DNA from: Rheinheimera pacifica
GTDB lineage: Bacteria; Pseudomonadota; Gammaproteobacteria; Enterobacterales; Alteromonadaceae
Reading direction: 5' to 3'
Length of the DNA: 64,000 nucleotides
Assembly (NCBI RefSeq): GCF_024809855.1
Contig: NZ_JANUEM010000003.1
Location: 248,001 to 312,000, forward strand
A program made the position numbers and the translations under genes. The notes beneath the pieces were generated by a model. That model was not told where the DNA came from. It saw only the letters and a program-made list of their open reading frames with translations, and searched no databases. How positions within the stretch are numbered: position 1 is the first letter of the stretch; the number at the start of each line of letters is the position of its first letter. Shown piece after piece: positions 40,601 through 50,300 of the stretch.

Positions 40601-41078
40601 GGGCTAACGCAATTGCCTCGCTATGTGACAGGTGGGCATAGTCTTCAACCGCAACTTGCAGTTTATCTGCAGACTCGATTCTTTGATACAGCTTGCCGTC
40701 TTGCTCGGTAAAGACACAACGCAATACGTAATGGCGGGTAACCATCGCTTTCAGGCGTTGCATCAGCAGTGTTAAGTCGACAGGGCGTGACAGGATAAGT
40801 GCGACAGGGATATGAAATTCAGTACTGCCGTTTTCCAGCTGATCGATAGTCCAGATACGCTGCTGGCTGGTTGATACCGGTATCGGCTGACTGTAGTCCG
40901 TCATCCGCGCAGCTTGCTGCTGCAAATAGTGCAGAATGGCATCCTTGTGTTCCGATAACTGCTGCAGTACGCCTTTGTTTGGTTGCGGCTGGTAGGCGCG
41001 ATAGCCTAATTTGCCATTTTCCAGAAACAATTCAATATCATGCTGTTCTGCTTTGCCGATCAGATGCTCAATATTCAT
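37695..41078 (-). CDS. NRPS1: TubC_N docking-C-A-T, Gly module
   Basis: A 1,127-residue synthetase and first gene of the minus-strand operon. Residues 1-55 match a TubC_N docking domain (IEHLIGKAEQHDIELFLENG, then LGYRA), so it should receive a chain from another synthetase. C has PVSTSQQRIWTIDQL and LHHIAVDES (His198-His199; Glu where Gly is usual). A has FTSGSTGQPKG near 664 with pocket D-I-L-Q-L-G-M-V-W, a glycine code. T is FFALGGDSISSVKVV (Ser1050), the GGDS form normally found before E domains, yet no E domain follows. It ends with NDDLAAILREF, a docking-like helix. ATG 41078 fits the TubC_N start. An in-frame GTG at 41087 has no ribosome site. Confidence 0.93.
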   Translation of the reverse strand: MNIEHLIGKAEQHDIELFLENGKLGYRAYQPQPNKGVLQQLSEHKDAILHYLQQQAARMTDYSQPIPVSTSQQRIWTIDQLENGSTEFHIPVALILSRPVDLTLLMQRLKAMVTRHYVLRCVFTEQDGKLYQRIESADKLQVAVEDYAHLSHSEAIALAQHRISADNQLKFDLSQHLPLRAVFFRLAQQHAVVYLNLHHIAVDESTVSQLLNELLGDGTQPQQTAAKVQYADYVYWQQTHLRSYAFKQHLAAYAEQLADAPALHSLPLDQPYRPDTSNAAAQYKVSLEPALTEAAFKLCQQQQLTPFMLFQGALSAFLSVWSNSDDIVLGTPSILRPQDKFNQVIGCFLNLSVLRSQFSAGMTCLDVMQQARKLSLNLLDWQTVPFEALLDKLKPERSPLYSPLFQILFSMHMLEQESSSNSAGTAAPLSVARHNTKYDMTVHANVSKQHISFSFEYKTDLFYHSSMEQLAQAFCQFLHTFILSPATLLTHISLVTAQDLQRQQQFNATASSYPQQLRLDQLITQQAAATPDNIAIEAEQSLTYRQLEQYSQRMAAALAQKGVKAGDHVGLMLDRSALMVCTMLALMKLEAAYVPLDPSYPAQRLHYIFQRSQCQLLISDSADAAALVGAAVSLSPDTLLHTEQTAGLPVTSLGSAAPAYLIFTSGSTGQPKGIEISHRNVVNFLHSMQQQPGITSRDKLLAVTAISFDISVLELFLPLLSGACLVIAAQEQRDGFSLRQRLEQGDITLMQATPAGWQSVLDAGWAGHSGLTALTGGEALPAGLAASLQQKTAALWNMYGPTETTVWSCVAALNNTDPDKITIGKPIANTGVFIVSPSHQICAVGQTGEIAITGDGVSAGYYGQLELTQSRFITLMTAEGEKRAYLTGDLGRLTLDGQLQCLGRNDDQVKLRGFRIELAEIDAALLRLSGVKQAATVVHKHSTGSSLISYYCLQQSGLMYSEQQLQLQLKQQLPAYMVPDRIIAMTNMPLTPSGKIDRKALAALTVESRQTAHVPAQTDLQHQLVGLWQQLTGQPEIGITDNFFALGGDSISSVKVVRFLRDQGYDMNNKLLFSYQTIEELTSHLPQLIAPKTDNVTEMQIDGIDMLLPDGAENDDLAAILREFSTH

Positions 41079-41398
41079 AGTAATCACTTACTACAGTGCG
41101 CGCTGCACTGAGGCTCCCTTGCTGCCGATAATTTTGTGTCAAAATTAAAATAAAAAACTGATTTATTACTCTAATTTGTATTTATATTTATTTTTTATGG
41201 TTACGACTTTAACCAAAATAATTATTCAGTCAATAAACGTTAACTAAAATATATGGTTTATGCTTATGTTGCTGTAATGAGTGCTTTACGGATTTGGTAT
41301 TTATATTTGGTTAACTACCTGATTGAAAAAAAAGTGCTATTAGCTGATTATGTCCTGATAAAAAAATTATAAATAAAGTATTTTTAAGGGACTATCTC
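41079..41398. promoter_or_regulatory. AT-rich divergent control region between the two NRPS transcripts
   Basis: A 320-bp non-coding gap, much more AT-rich than the flanking genes and the only place from which both NRPS transcripts can start. It contains short dyads such as GGTT-N8-AACC near 41200 and repeated GTTAAC/GGTTAAC words near 41240 and 41309-41316, which are possible regulator contacts. No convincing minus-strand promoter was identified: TTGACA at 41142-41137 has no -10 at proper distance. No regulator gene is adjacent. Confidence 0.6.
41323..41351 (+). promoter_or_regulatory. Candidate promoter for the giant NRPS gene
   Basis: TTGAAA at 41323-41328, a 17-bp spacer and GATTAT at 41346-41351 resemble a sigma70 promoter. 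The start would be near 41358, about 40 bp before the GTG start codon, with AAGGG at 41386-41390 as the ribosome site. Confidence 0.4.
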
Positions 41399-44300
41399 GT
41401 GATTAATGAAGCAAAATCAGCAATTTATGGTAATTTCTGTAATGTGTCGGCTTGTTTCCCTGCGGCCATTGCAGTTATCTCTGAAACCGGTACAGTAAGT
41501 TACGAACAATTAACTAAAGAGGCTGACTTTTGCGCAGCGCAGCTTGCGGTACTGGGAGTAAAGCAGGGGGACGCTGTTGGGGTAATGCTGGAGAAGTCTG
41601 CCCGTTACATTGCAGTTTATCTGGCGGTATGCAAACTGGACGCGGTATTCGTGCCGTTGGATACACAGGCACCTGCTGAGCGCACCCGGTATATGGTGCA
41701 GGATGCCGGCCTGGCATTACTGGTAAGCAATGAACCTGAAATACATTCCGGCCTGTTTTCTGTCAGCAGCAGCGATCTTGCTGGCAATGATAATGTTGTT
41801 GATTTAAAAGATAATTATAAAAATTACGCCATTGGCGGTTATATTATTTATACCTCGGGTAGTACCGGGCAACCGAAAGGGGTACTGGTTGCCAACCAGG
41901 CTTTGTCTGCCCATATTCAGCAAATTTCAGCCCGTTTTGCTTTATCTGCCGAAGATGCATTGCTACACGTTAACGCTTTTACTTTCGATGCTGCGCTGGA
42001 ATTGCTGTGGCTTGGCTTGTTGCATGGCTGTTGTTTACATTTGAAACAAGTTGGCCAGCTTGGCATCCCTGAGTTCTACCGCTATAGCATTGCACACCGG
42101 ATCACGGTAACGGACGTACCGCCGGCTTATCTGATGCTATTGCTTGAAGGGGCGGCAGCAGAAACCTATTGGGCAGGCAGCAGCCTGCATACCGTAGTGG
42201 TTGGCGGAGATGTTTTGCCGCGCCAGGTGATAGAACGCTGGCAGCAATTGGCGTTATTTGAGCGTTGCCGTTTATATAACGCCTATGGCCCGACTGAAAC
42301 GGTTATCTCTGCCAGTTATCACGAACTGAGTGCTGCTGATCTGCAGGCCTCAAGTGTGGCTATTGGTAAGGTTGTTGAGCCGCGCCTTTACAAAGTGGTA
42401 CCGGTTGACGGCTTTGCCGCGCACGAAGGTGAGCTGCATCTGGGCGGCAGTTGTCTGGCGCTTGGTTATATTAACAAGCATGAGCAGACCGAAGCGGCTT
42501 TTTACCATGATGCGCAGGGCCGCTGGTACCGTACCGGCGATATTGTTACCCGGGATACTGCAGGTTTGCTGCGGTTTATTTGCCGGCGTGATAAGCAGGT
42601 AAAAGTACGTGGTTTCCGGGTTGAAGTCGCCGAAATCGAGAATCAGCTCAATGCCCACCCGGCTGTAGCCGAAGCCGTGGTGATCAAGCTGGCGGAGCAG
42701 GACAGCCTGGCCGCCTTTATGCGTCCTGCCGGTACACAGCAACCGGTATGGTCAGAGCTGAGCGATTGGCTGGCAGATAAGTTACCCCGTTTTATGTTAC
42801 CGTCAGCCGGAGTTTGGCTGGCTGCGTTGCCGTTGTTAAGCAGCGGTAAGGTTGACCGGCAGCAACTGGCCGGTTTTAAACCGGAGCGGCCGGAACTGCC
42901 AACTCAGCAACTGGCAGCAACAGCGCTGGAAGCCGAACTGGCGCAGTTGTGGCAGGAGATCCTTGGTTGCGATGCGGTCAGTGTTGTGCATAGCTTTGCC
43001 GAGCTGGGCGGTCATTCTATTCAATTAACCCGTATGCTGGCCCGGTTGCAGCAGCAATACGGTGTCGAGCTGAACTTTGCCCGGTTTGCGGCATATAGCA
43101 GTATCCGCAAGCTGGCAGGCTGGCTGGAATCGCAACAGGTGCAGCGGCAGGCGGTACTGCAGGCAATGCCATTGCCAGAGCGCTATGCTCTGTCTGCCGC
43201 GCAGCAGCGTATGTGGCTGAGCCACAGTTTATCTGCCGGCCAGCAAACCGATAATGTGCAGTCTGTAGTGTATTTCAGCAAGGCTCTGGATGTGACAGCC
43301 TTACAGCAGGCACTGACAGCGCTGGTACAGTTGCAACCGCAACTGCGTACCCGCTTTGTACTGGATACGGCAGACAATGATTTATGGCAGGAAACCCTGC
43401 CGGTTCCTGCTGACATTCTGACAATGCGGGACTGGTCTGCCGATGAGCACGCCACAACACAGCTGGGCGATTATATTCAGGCCAAAAGCCGCAAGGGTTT
43501 TGATCTGTCTGCCGGTACATTGTTTGATGCGGAACTGCTGAGTTTAAGTTCGCAACAGGTATTGATCCTGACCTGTCACCACATCATTACCGATGGCTGG
43601 AGTATGGATCTGTTGCTGGAACAACTGGCTGGTTTTTATAACCAGTACAGTGCCGCTCAGCAGCCAGGGCCGGTGCCAGCTGCGCCCTGGCACTATGCCA
43701 ATTATGTGCAATGGCAGCAGCAGTGGCTGCAAACTGACGCCGCAGCCAGCCAGCGCCGGTTCTGGTTACAGCAGTTGCAGGGTGTGCCGTCATTGCACAG
43801 TTTAAATACCGATTATGTCCGGCCACAGCAACAGAGCTATGCCGGCAGGCAACTGACAGTACCGTTATCTGAGTCTGCTTCCGCTACTGTGCGCCAGCTG
43901 TGCCAGGAGCTGGATGCCAGTCCGTTCAGTGTTCTGCAGACACTGTTTAGCGTGCTGATTGCCCGTTTCAGTGCAACTGATGATGTTGTGGTTGGTACGC
44001 CGGTAGCCAACCGCCGCCAGCCGGAGTTTGAAGACATTGCCGGTTTCTTTGTTAACAGCCTGCCATTGCGGTTGCCATTGTCGATGCAGCACAGTCTGGC
44101 TGACACCTTGCAGCAGGCCCGGCAATATTTGCTGACGGTACTGGATCATCAGGATCTGCCGTTTGATGACATAGTAGAACTGATAAAACCTGAACGCAGT
44201 TTAAGTTACCACCCGCTGTTCCAACTGATGTTCAGCTACCGTGATGCCGGTTATAGCGGCGAATTAACTATTTTTGATGGCGTGACGGCCACGCTGGCCG

Positions 44301-47300
44301 AAAGTGCCAGCGTGGCAGCGAAGTTTGATCTGACGCTGGAGGTGGTTGCCGGTCCGGCCGGTTTCCAATGCAACTGGACCTATGCCACGGATTTATATGC
44401 CGAAGCCACAATACAGGCGCTGGCAGGCAGCTATCGTTACCTGCTGCAGACAGTAACTGAGCAGTTAAACCGGCCACTGGCAGAACTGGCGCTGATGCCT
44501 GCTGACGGTATAACTGCTGACAGCATGCGGCAAGACTGCGCTGACAGCAGCGAACTGGGACAACAATTGGCTGCGGTAGCCGCGCAATACCCGGATAAAC
44601 TGGCACTACAGCTTAACGGCGAACAGCTGAGTTACCGGCAACTGGATCAGCAGTCTTCCCAACTGGCCCATTATCTGCTGGCCCAGGGCGTGCAGCCTGA
44701 GCAAATCGTAGCGGTGTGTACCGAGCGCTCATTGCAGGGGATCATTGCCATTATGGCCGTGCTGAAGGCAGGCGCTGCTTACTTACCGATTGATCCGGCA
44801 TATCCGCCTGAGCGTATCCGGCATATGCTCAGTGACAGTGGCTGCCAACTGGTGCTGACACAGCAGCAACTGCAACATAAGCTGACTGATAATATCCGTA
44901 GCCTGCTGCTGGATCAGCTGGTACTGCAGGACTACCCGCAAAGCCTGCCCGATGTCACTATGCAGCCGGAACAACTGGCCTATGTGATCTATACCTCAGG
45001 TTCAACCGGCAAACCCAAAGGTACGCTGCTGCAACGTGGGGCGCTGCTGCAACTGGCACTGTCGCTGCAACAGCCGCTGCAATTGAGCCCGCAGTCACGG
45101 GTATTACAATATGCGACGGTCAGCTTTGATGCTGCCACCTTTGAATGGATTATGGCATTTTGCAGTGGTGCATCACTGCACCTGTGCGATGAAACCCAGC
45201 GCCTGGATATGCTTGCTTTGGAGCAAAAATTACTGGCCGAACACATTACGCATGCCGTACTGCCGCCGGCCTTGCTGGCACACCTGGCCTGCCGTGATGA
45301 CTATGCATTACAGGTGCTGGTAGTCGGGGGCGAAGCCTGTAATGAACAACAGGCCTGGCGCTGGGCTGAGCGCTATACGCTATTGAATGCCTATGGTCCG
45401 TCGGAATGTACTATTGCGGTAACACTGGGCCGGATTTTGCCACAGCAACGTATTACATTAGGACAAACTTTACCAACCGCCAGACTGTATGTACTGGACG
45501 ATGCGTTACAGCCTTTGCCAGCAGGGGCGGTAGGGGAATTATATATCGGTGGCCCGGCTGTGGGACGTGGCTATCTGAACCGGCCGGAACTGACGGCACA
45601 GAGCTTTATCAGCAACCCTTTTAACGCTGGTGAGCGCTTGTATAAAACAGGCGATTTGGTGCGGCTGACAGCTGCGCAGGAATGCCAGTTTATCGGCCGT
45701 AAGGATCATCAGGTAAAACTGCGCGGTTACCGGGTTGAGCTGGGCGAAATTGAAGCCTGTCTGAGCCGGCAGCCGCAGGTGCGTGAAGCGGCAGTGTTGT
45801 TGCAGCAGGACAGTTCGGCACAGCCGGCACTGGTTGCTTACTATGTACTGCATGCAAGCAGTGACATTACAGACAGCAAAACCACAGAGCAGCAATTGCG
45901 TGCCGCTCTGGCTGAACAGTTACCGGCATTTATGGTACCGGCATATTTTATTGCCCTGACCGCATTGCCACGCAGCGTAAATGGCAAACTGGACCGCAAA
46001 GCCCTGCCGTTGCCGGACTGGCGTGTGGCAGATACCGATTTTATAGCGGCAGCAACGGCAACTGAGCGTTGCCTGCAACAGATCTGGGCTGAATTTTTAC
46101 AACTGGGCAGTCAGCAGCTTTCTGTCGGTGCCAACTTCTTTGCCCTGGGCGGACATTCATTGCTGGCAGCTCGTGTTGTCAGTGCTATTGTGCAGCAGGG
46201 ATATCCGCAGTGCAGTATCCGTCACCTGTTTGAGCAACCAACTATAGCGCAACTGGCGGCCTGGTTGGATCAGCATAGTGCAGTTACAGCGGCGGTGTCA
46301 CCGGTGCTTTCAGCTAAGGCGGGGGTAGCTTCGCCGGCACAGCAGCAAATGTGGTTGCTATGCCAGTTGGAACAACAGGCCGCGGCCTATCATATTCCGC
46401 TGAGTATCCGCCTGACAGGTGCTGTAGATCGGGCCCGGCTGGAGCAGGCTTTGTTACAGCTGATTAGCCGGCACGACATTTTACGCACAGTATACCGGCA
46501 GCAACAGGAGCATTTAGCGGTAGCAGAGTTGCCTGTACCTGCAACAATGCTGCAGTATGCAGAGCTAAGCGCGCAACAGCCGGAGTCTGACTGGCTGGCG
46601 GCCGAAAACGATACTATGGCACTGGCGCCGTTTGATCTGGCGGCAGATTACCCGATCAGGGCCAAGCTATTGTATCTGGGGCCACAGCGTTATCAGTTAT
46701 TGCTGTGCCTGCATCATATTGCTGCCGATGGTCACGCTTTAGGCCTGCTGCTGGATGAACTGGCTGCATTATACAATGGCGACAGTCTGGCTGCAGTGAC
46801 AATAAGCTATGGCCAGTATACTGCCTGGTTGCAGCAGGATGATGTCGCGGCAGCGTTAAAACAGCAGGGACAATACTGGCAGCAGCAACTGGCAGAATTA
46901 CCGCTGTTGCATCAGCTGGTTACCGATTTCAGCCGGCCAGCACAGCAGCAATACCGCGGTGATATTGTGCGCGCTGAACTGGACAAGCCGATGTTATCGG
47001 CCCTGAGCAGGCTGGCAGTGCAGCAGCAAACCACGCTGTATCAGGTACTGCAGAGCAGTTTTGCCGTTCTGCTGGCACGTTATAGCCAGCACAGCGATAT
47101 CGTCATGGGTACGCCGGTGGCTAACCGCAATGAAGACTGGCAACAGGGGCTGGTCGGGTATCTGGTCAACACTCTGGTTGTCCGCAGCCATATTGATTTA
47201 TCACACAGCTTTACTGCCCAACTGGCGCAGGACAAGCAGCGCCATGCCGCTATGCTGGCTAACCAGCAGTATCCGTTTGAACAACTGGTTGAAATGCTCA

Positions 47301-50300
47301 ATCCGGAGCGTAGCCTGAGCTATCATCCGCTGTTTCAGATCATGTTCAGTTTCCGGCAGCAGTCTGGCAATGGCCCGCGTTTTAACCAACTGGACTGTAC
47401 TATGGATGACAGTCCGGCCGGTATTGCCAAGTTTGATCTGACCTTAGACGTTGTACAGCATGATAACAGGGTGCAATTGAACTGGGAGTTTGACAGTGCG
47501 CTGTTCACTGTCGCCAGCATTGAGCAGCTGAGCCAGACATTTATTACATTGCTGCAACAGTTGCTGTCCAGACCGGAAGCCGCTTTAGCCTCGCTGGCGC
47601 TGGCAGATATTACAACCCAGCCATGTTCAGCGCTGCAAGCCGTATCATCTTATCGCAGTCTGGTGTCAAGGCTGGTGGCGTATGCAGCAGATCATGGCGA
47701 TGCCGTTGCGCTGGTAAGCGGCGATGTGCAGTGGAGCTATGCAGAACTGGTTGCGCAGATAGCGCAGCGGGCCCGTTATCTGGTGTCGCAGGGTGTGCAG
47801 GCGGGAGATATCGTTGGTGTATGGCAGCAACGGGATACGGCACTGGTTATCAACCTGCTGGCAATACAGCAGGCAGGCGGGGCCTATCTGCCGTTTGACG
47901 ACAGTACGCCACCGGGCCGGGTAGCACAGATAATACGGCAGGCCGGCGTGCGCTATTTGTTTAGTGACCGGCCACTCAGTGACAGAGAGGACGTGCCGGA
48001 AGGCGTGCAGTTACTGCAGCTGGACGGTGCAGCCGGTACAGAGGTTGTTCTGCCGCAGGTTAATGCAGAGCAAGCGGCTTATGTGCTGTTTACATCAGGT
48101 TCAACCGGGGAACCGAAAGGGGTCGTGATAAGCCAGGGTAACCTGAGCCACCTGTGCGATAGCATGGCGCAGTTGCTGTCAGGGTATGCACTGGCAGGCA
48201 GCCGGTTTGCCTGGCGTGCACCGGTGGTGTTTGATGCCTCGGTGCAGGCGCTGGCATTACTGGGCGAGGGTATTTGCCTGCATGTGCTGTCAGATGAACA
48301 GCGTAAAGACCCGCAGCAGATGTTGTCGTACTTTGCCGCACAGCAGATAGACTGGGTGGACACGACGCCGTCACTGAGTGACGTGCTGCTGGAGCAATGT
48401 GAAGCCGGGCAGGCGCTGCCAAACCAGCTGATAGGTGGTGAAGCCATCCGCGCAGAATTGTGGCGCAAGCTGGTGGAGCATAACAGCAAATATCAGCGTG
48501 TAGCATATAACCTGTATGGCCCGACGGAATGTACGGTAAACAGCAGTGCCTGCCTGATAGCGGGTGAGCGTCCGCAGCTGGGTGAAGCACTGAGTGGTGT
48601 GAGCCTGTATGTGCTGGACGATGCGCTGCAGGCTGTGCCGGAGGGGGCACGGGGTGAGTTGTATATTGGTGGTGCCGGTGTAGGTCAGGGTTATCTTGGC
48701 CAACCGCAACTGACAGCGGCGAGTTTTATTGCGAACCCGTTTGGCGCAGGCAGGCTGTATAAGAGTGGCGACCTGGTGCGCTATAACAGCCTGGGAGAGC
48801 TGGAGTATTTACAGCGGCGTGATGAACAGCTGAAGGTACGGGGTTACCGGATAGAGCCGGCGGAGATAGAGGCTCAGCTGTGTAAGGCGGCGGGAGTACA
48901 GCAGGCGTTGGTACTGGTGCATCAGCAGGTGCTGGTGGGGTATGTGGTCAGTACGGATGCGCTGGATGTGGATGCGGTACGGCGTGTGTTGTTGCAGGTG
49001 TTGCCGGAGTATATGGTGCCGGCGCATGTGCTGGTGCTGGAGAGTGTGCCGGTGAATGTGAACGGTAAGGTGGACCGCAAGGCGCTGCCGTTACCGGAGC
49101 AGGTGGCAGGAGAGGGTTATGTTGCGCCGAAGGGAGAGGTGGAGCGTTATCTGGCGCAGTTGTGGTCGCAGTTGCTGCAGCGTGATGAGGCAGGGATAGG
49201 GCGGACGTCGAACTTCTTCAGGCTGGGTGGGCATTCGTTGCTGGCAGCCAGAATGGTCGCGGCGGTAAATCAGGCCCGTCAGATACAACTGAAACTCAGG
49301 CATGTGTTTGAGTTTGCCCGGCTGGAACAACTGGCACAGCTGATTGCACAACAGCAACAGACCTCGCAAACCGCGCAGCAGCCACTGCAAAAAGCAGCAA
49401 CAGCTGAGTATTATCCGTTATCAGCGGCGCAGGCCAGTATCTGGCATCAATGCCAGATACTGCAGGACAGCAGCATTTACAACATGCCGCTGCAACTGAC
49501 GCTAGAAGGTGATCTGGATCACACCGCCTTTGATGCGGCTGTAACGGCGCTGTTTCAGCACCAGCATATTTTACGCACCGTATACCGCCAGTATGATGCC
49601 GGTGTGTATCAGCAGGTGACGGCATTACCTGCCGTATTGTGGCGCAGCACAGATCTGTCTGCGCTGGCCGCCGGGGCACAACAGCAGGCCCTGGCAGAAC
49701 TGCAGCTGCAACATGCCGCTTATCCGTTCGATTTAGCTAACGATTTGATGCTGCAGCTGCAACTGGTACGTTTATCTGCCCGGCAGCACTGTTTATTGCT
49801 GAACCTGCATCATATCGCCGGAGACGGCTGGTCGGTAAAACTGTTATTGCAACAACTGGCAGACAGTTATAACGCCGTATGTCAGGGCAGGCCGCTGCCG
49901 TTAGCAACAGACGATACTTTGCAGTACAGCGATTATGCCGTCTGGCAACAGCAAACGGATACTGCAGGTCATGATACGTTCTGGCAGCAACAGTTGCAGG
50001 ATGCCCCGGCATTACATAGCCTGCCAACTGATTCCCCCCGGCCGGCAACGTCCAGCTATAACGGTGCCGTATGCCGTCTGCGGTTTAGCCCGCAACAGGC
50101 CAAGCCATTGCAGCAACTGGCCAGCGAGTATCAGTGCAGCAGTTTCAATCTGTACCATGCCGTATTTGCTGCTTTGGTGGCGCGTTTAAGTAACGAGCGG
50201 CGGGTAGTAACTGCCGTGGCTCTGGCCAACCGTGAACAGGCCGGACTGGAGACTATGCCCGGCTTCTTTGTCAATACACTGGTTATGGTGCATGACATTG

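Noticed and set aside
41137..41142. TTGACA on the minus strand as a promoter for the NRPS1 operon
   Set aside because: The position 17 bp downstream is AAGGGA, not a -10 box, so I do not call a promoter from it.
48090..48650. Long minus-strand open frames inside the giant NRPS, for example 186 aa here and an identical one at 54342-54902
   Set aside because: They lie antisense to conserved A-domain sequence, have Pro/His-rich low-complexity translations, and are identical in both places only because the underlying DNA is duplicated.
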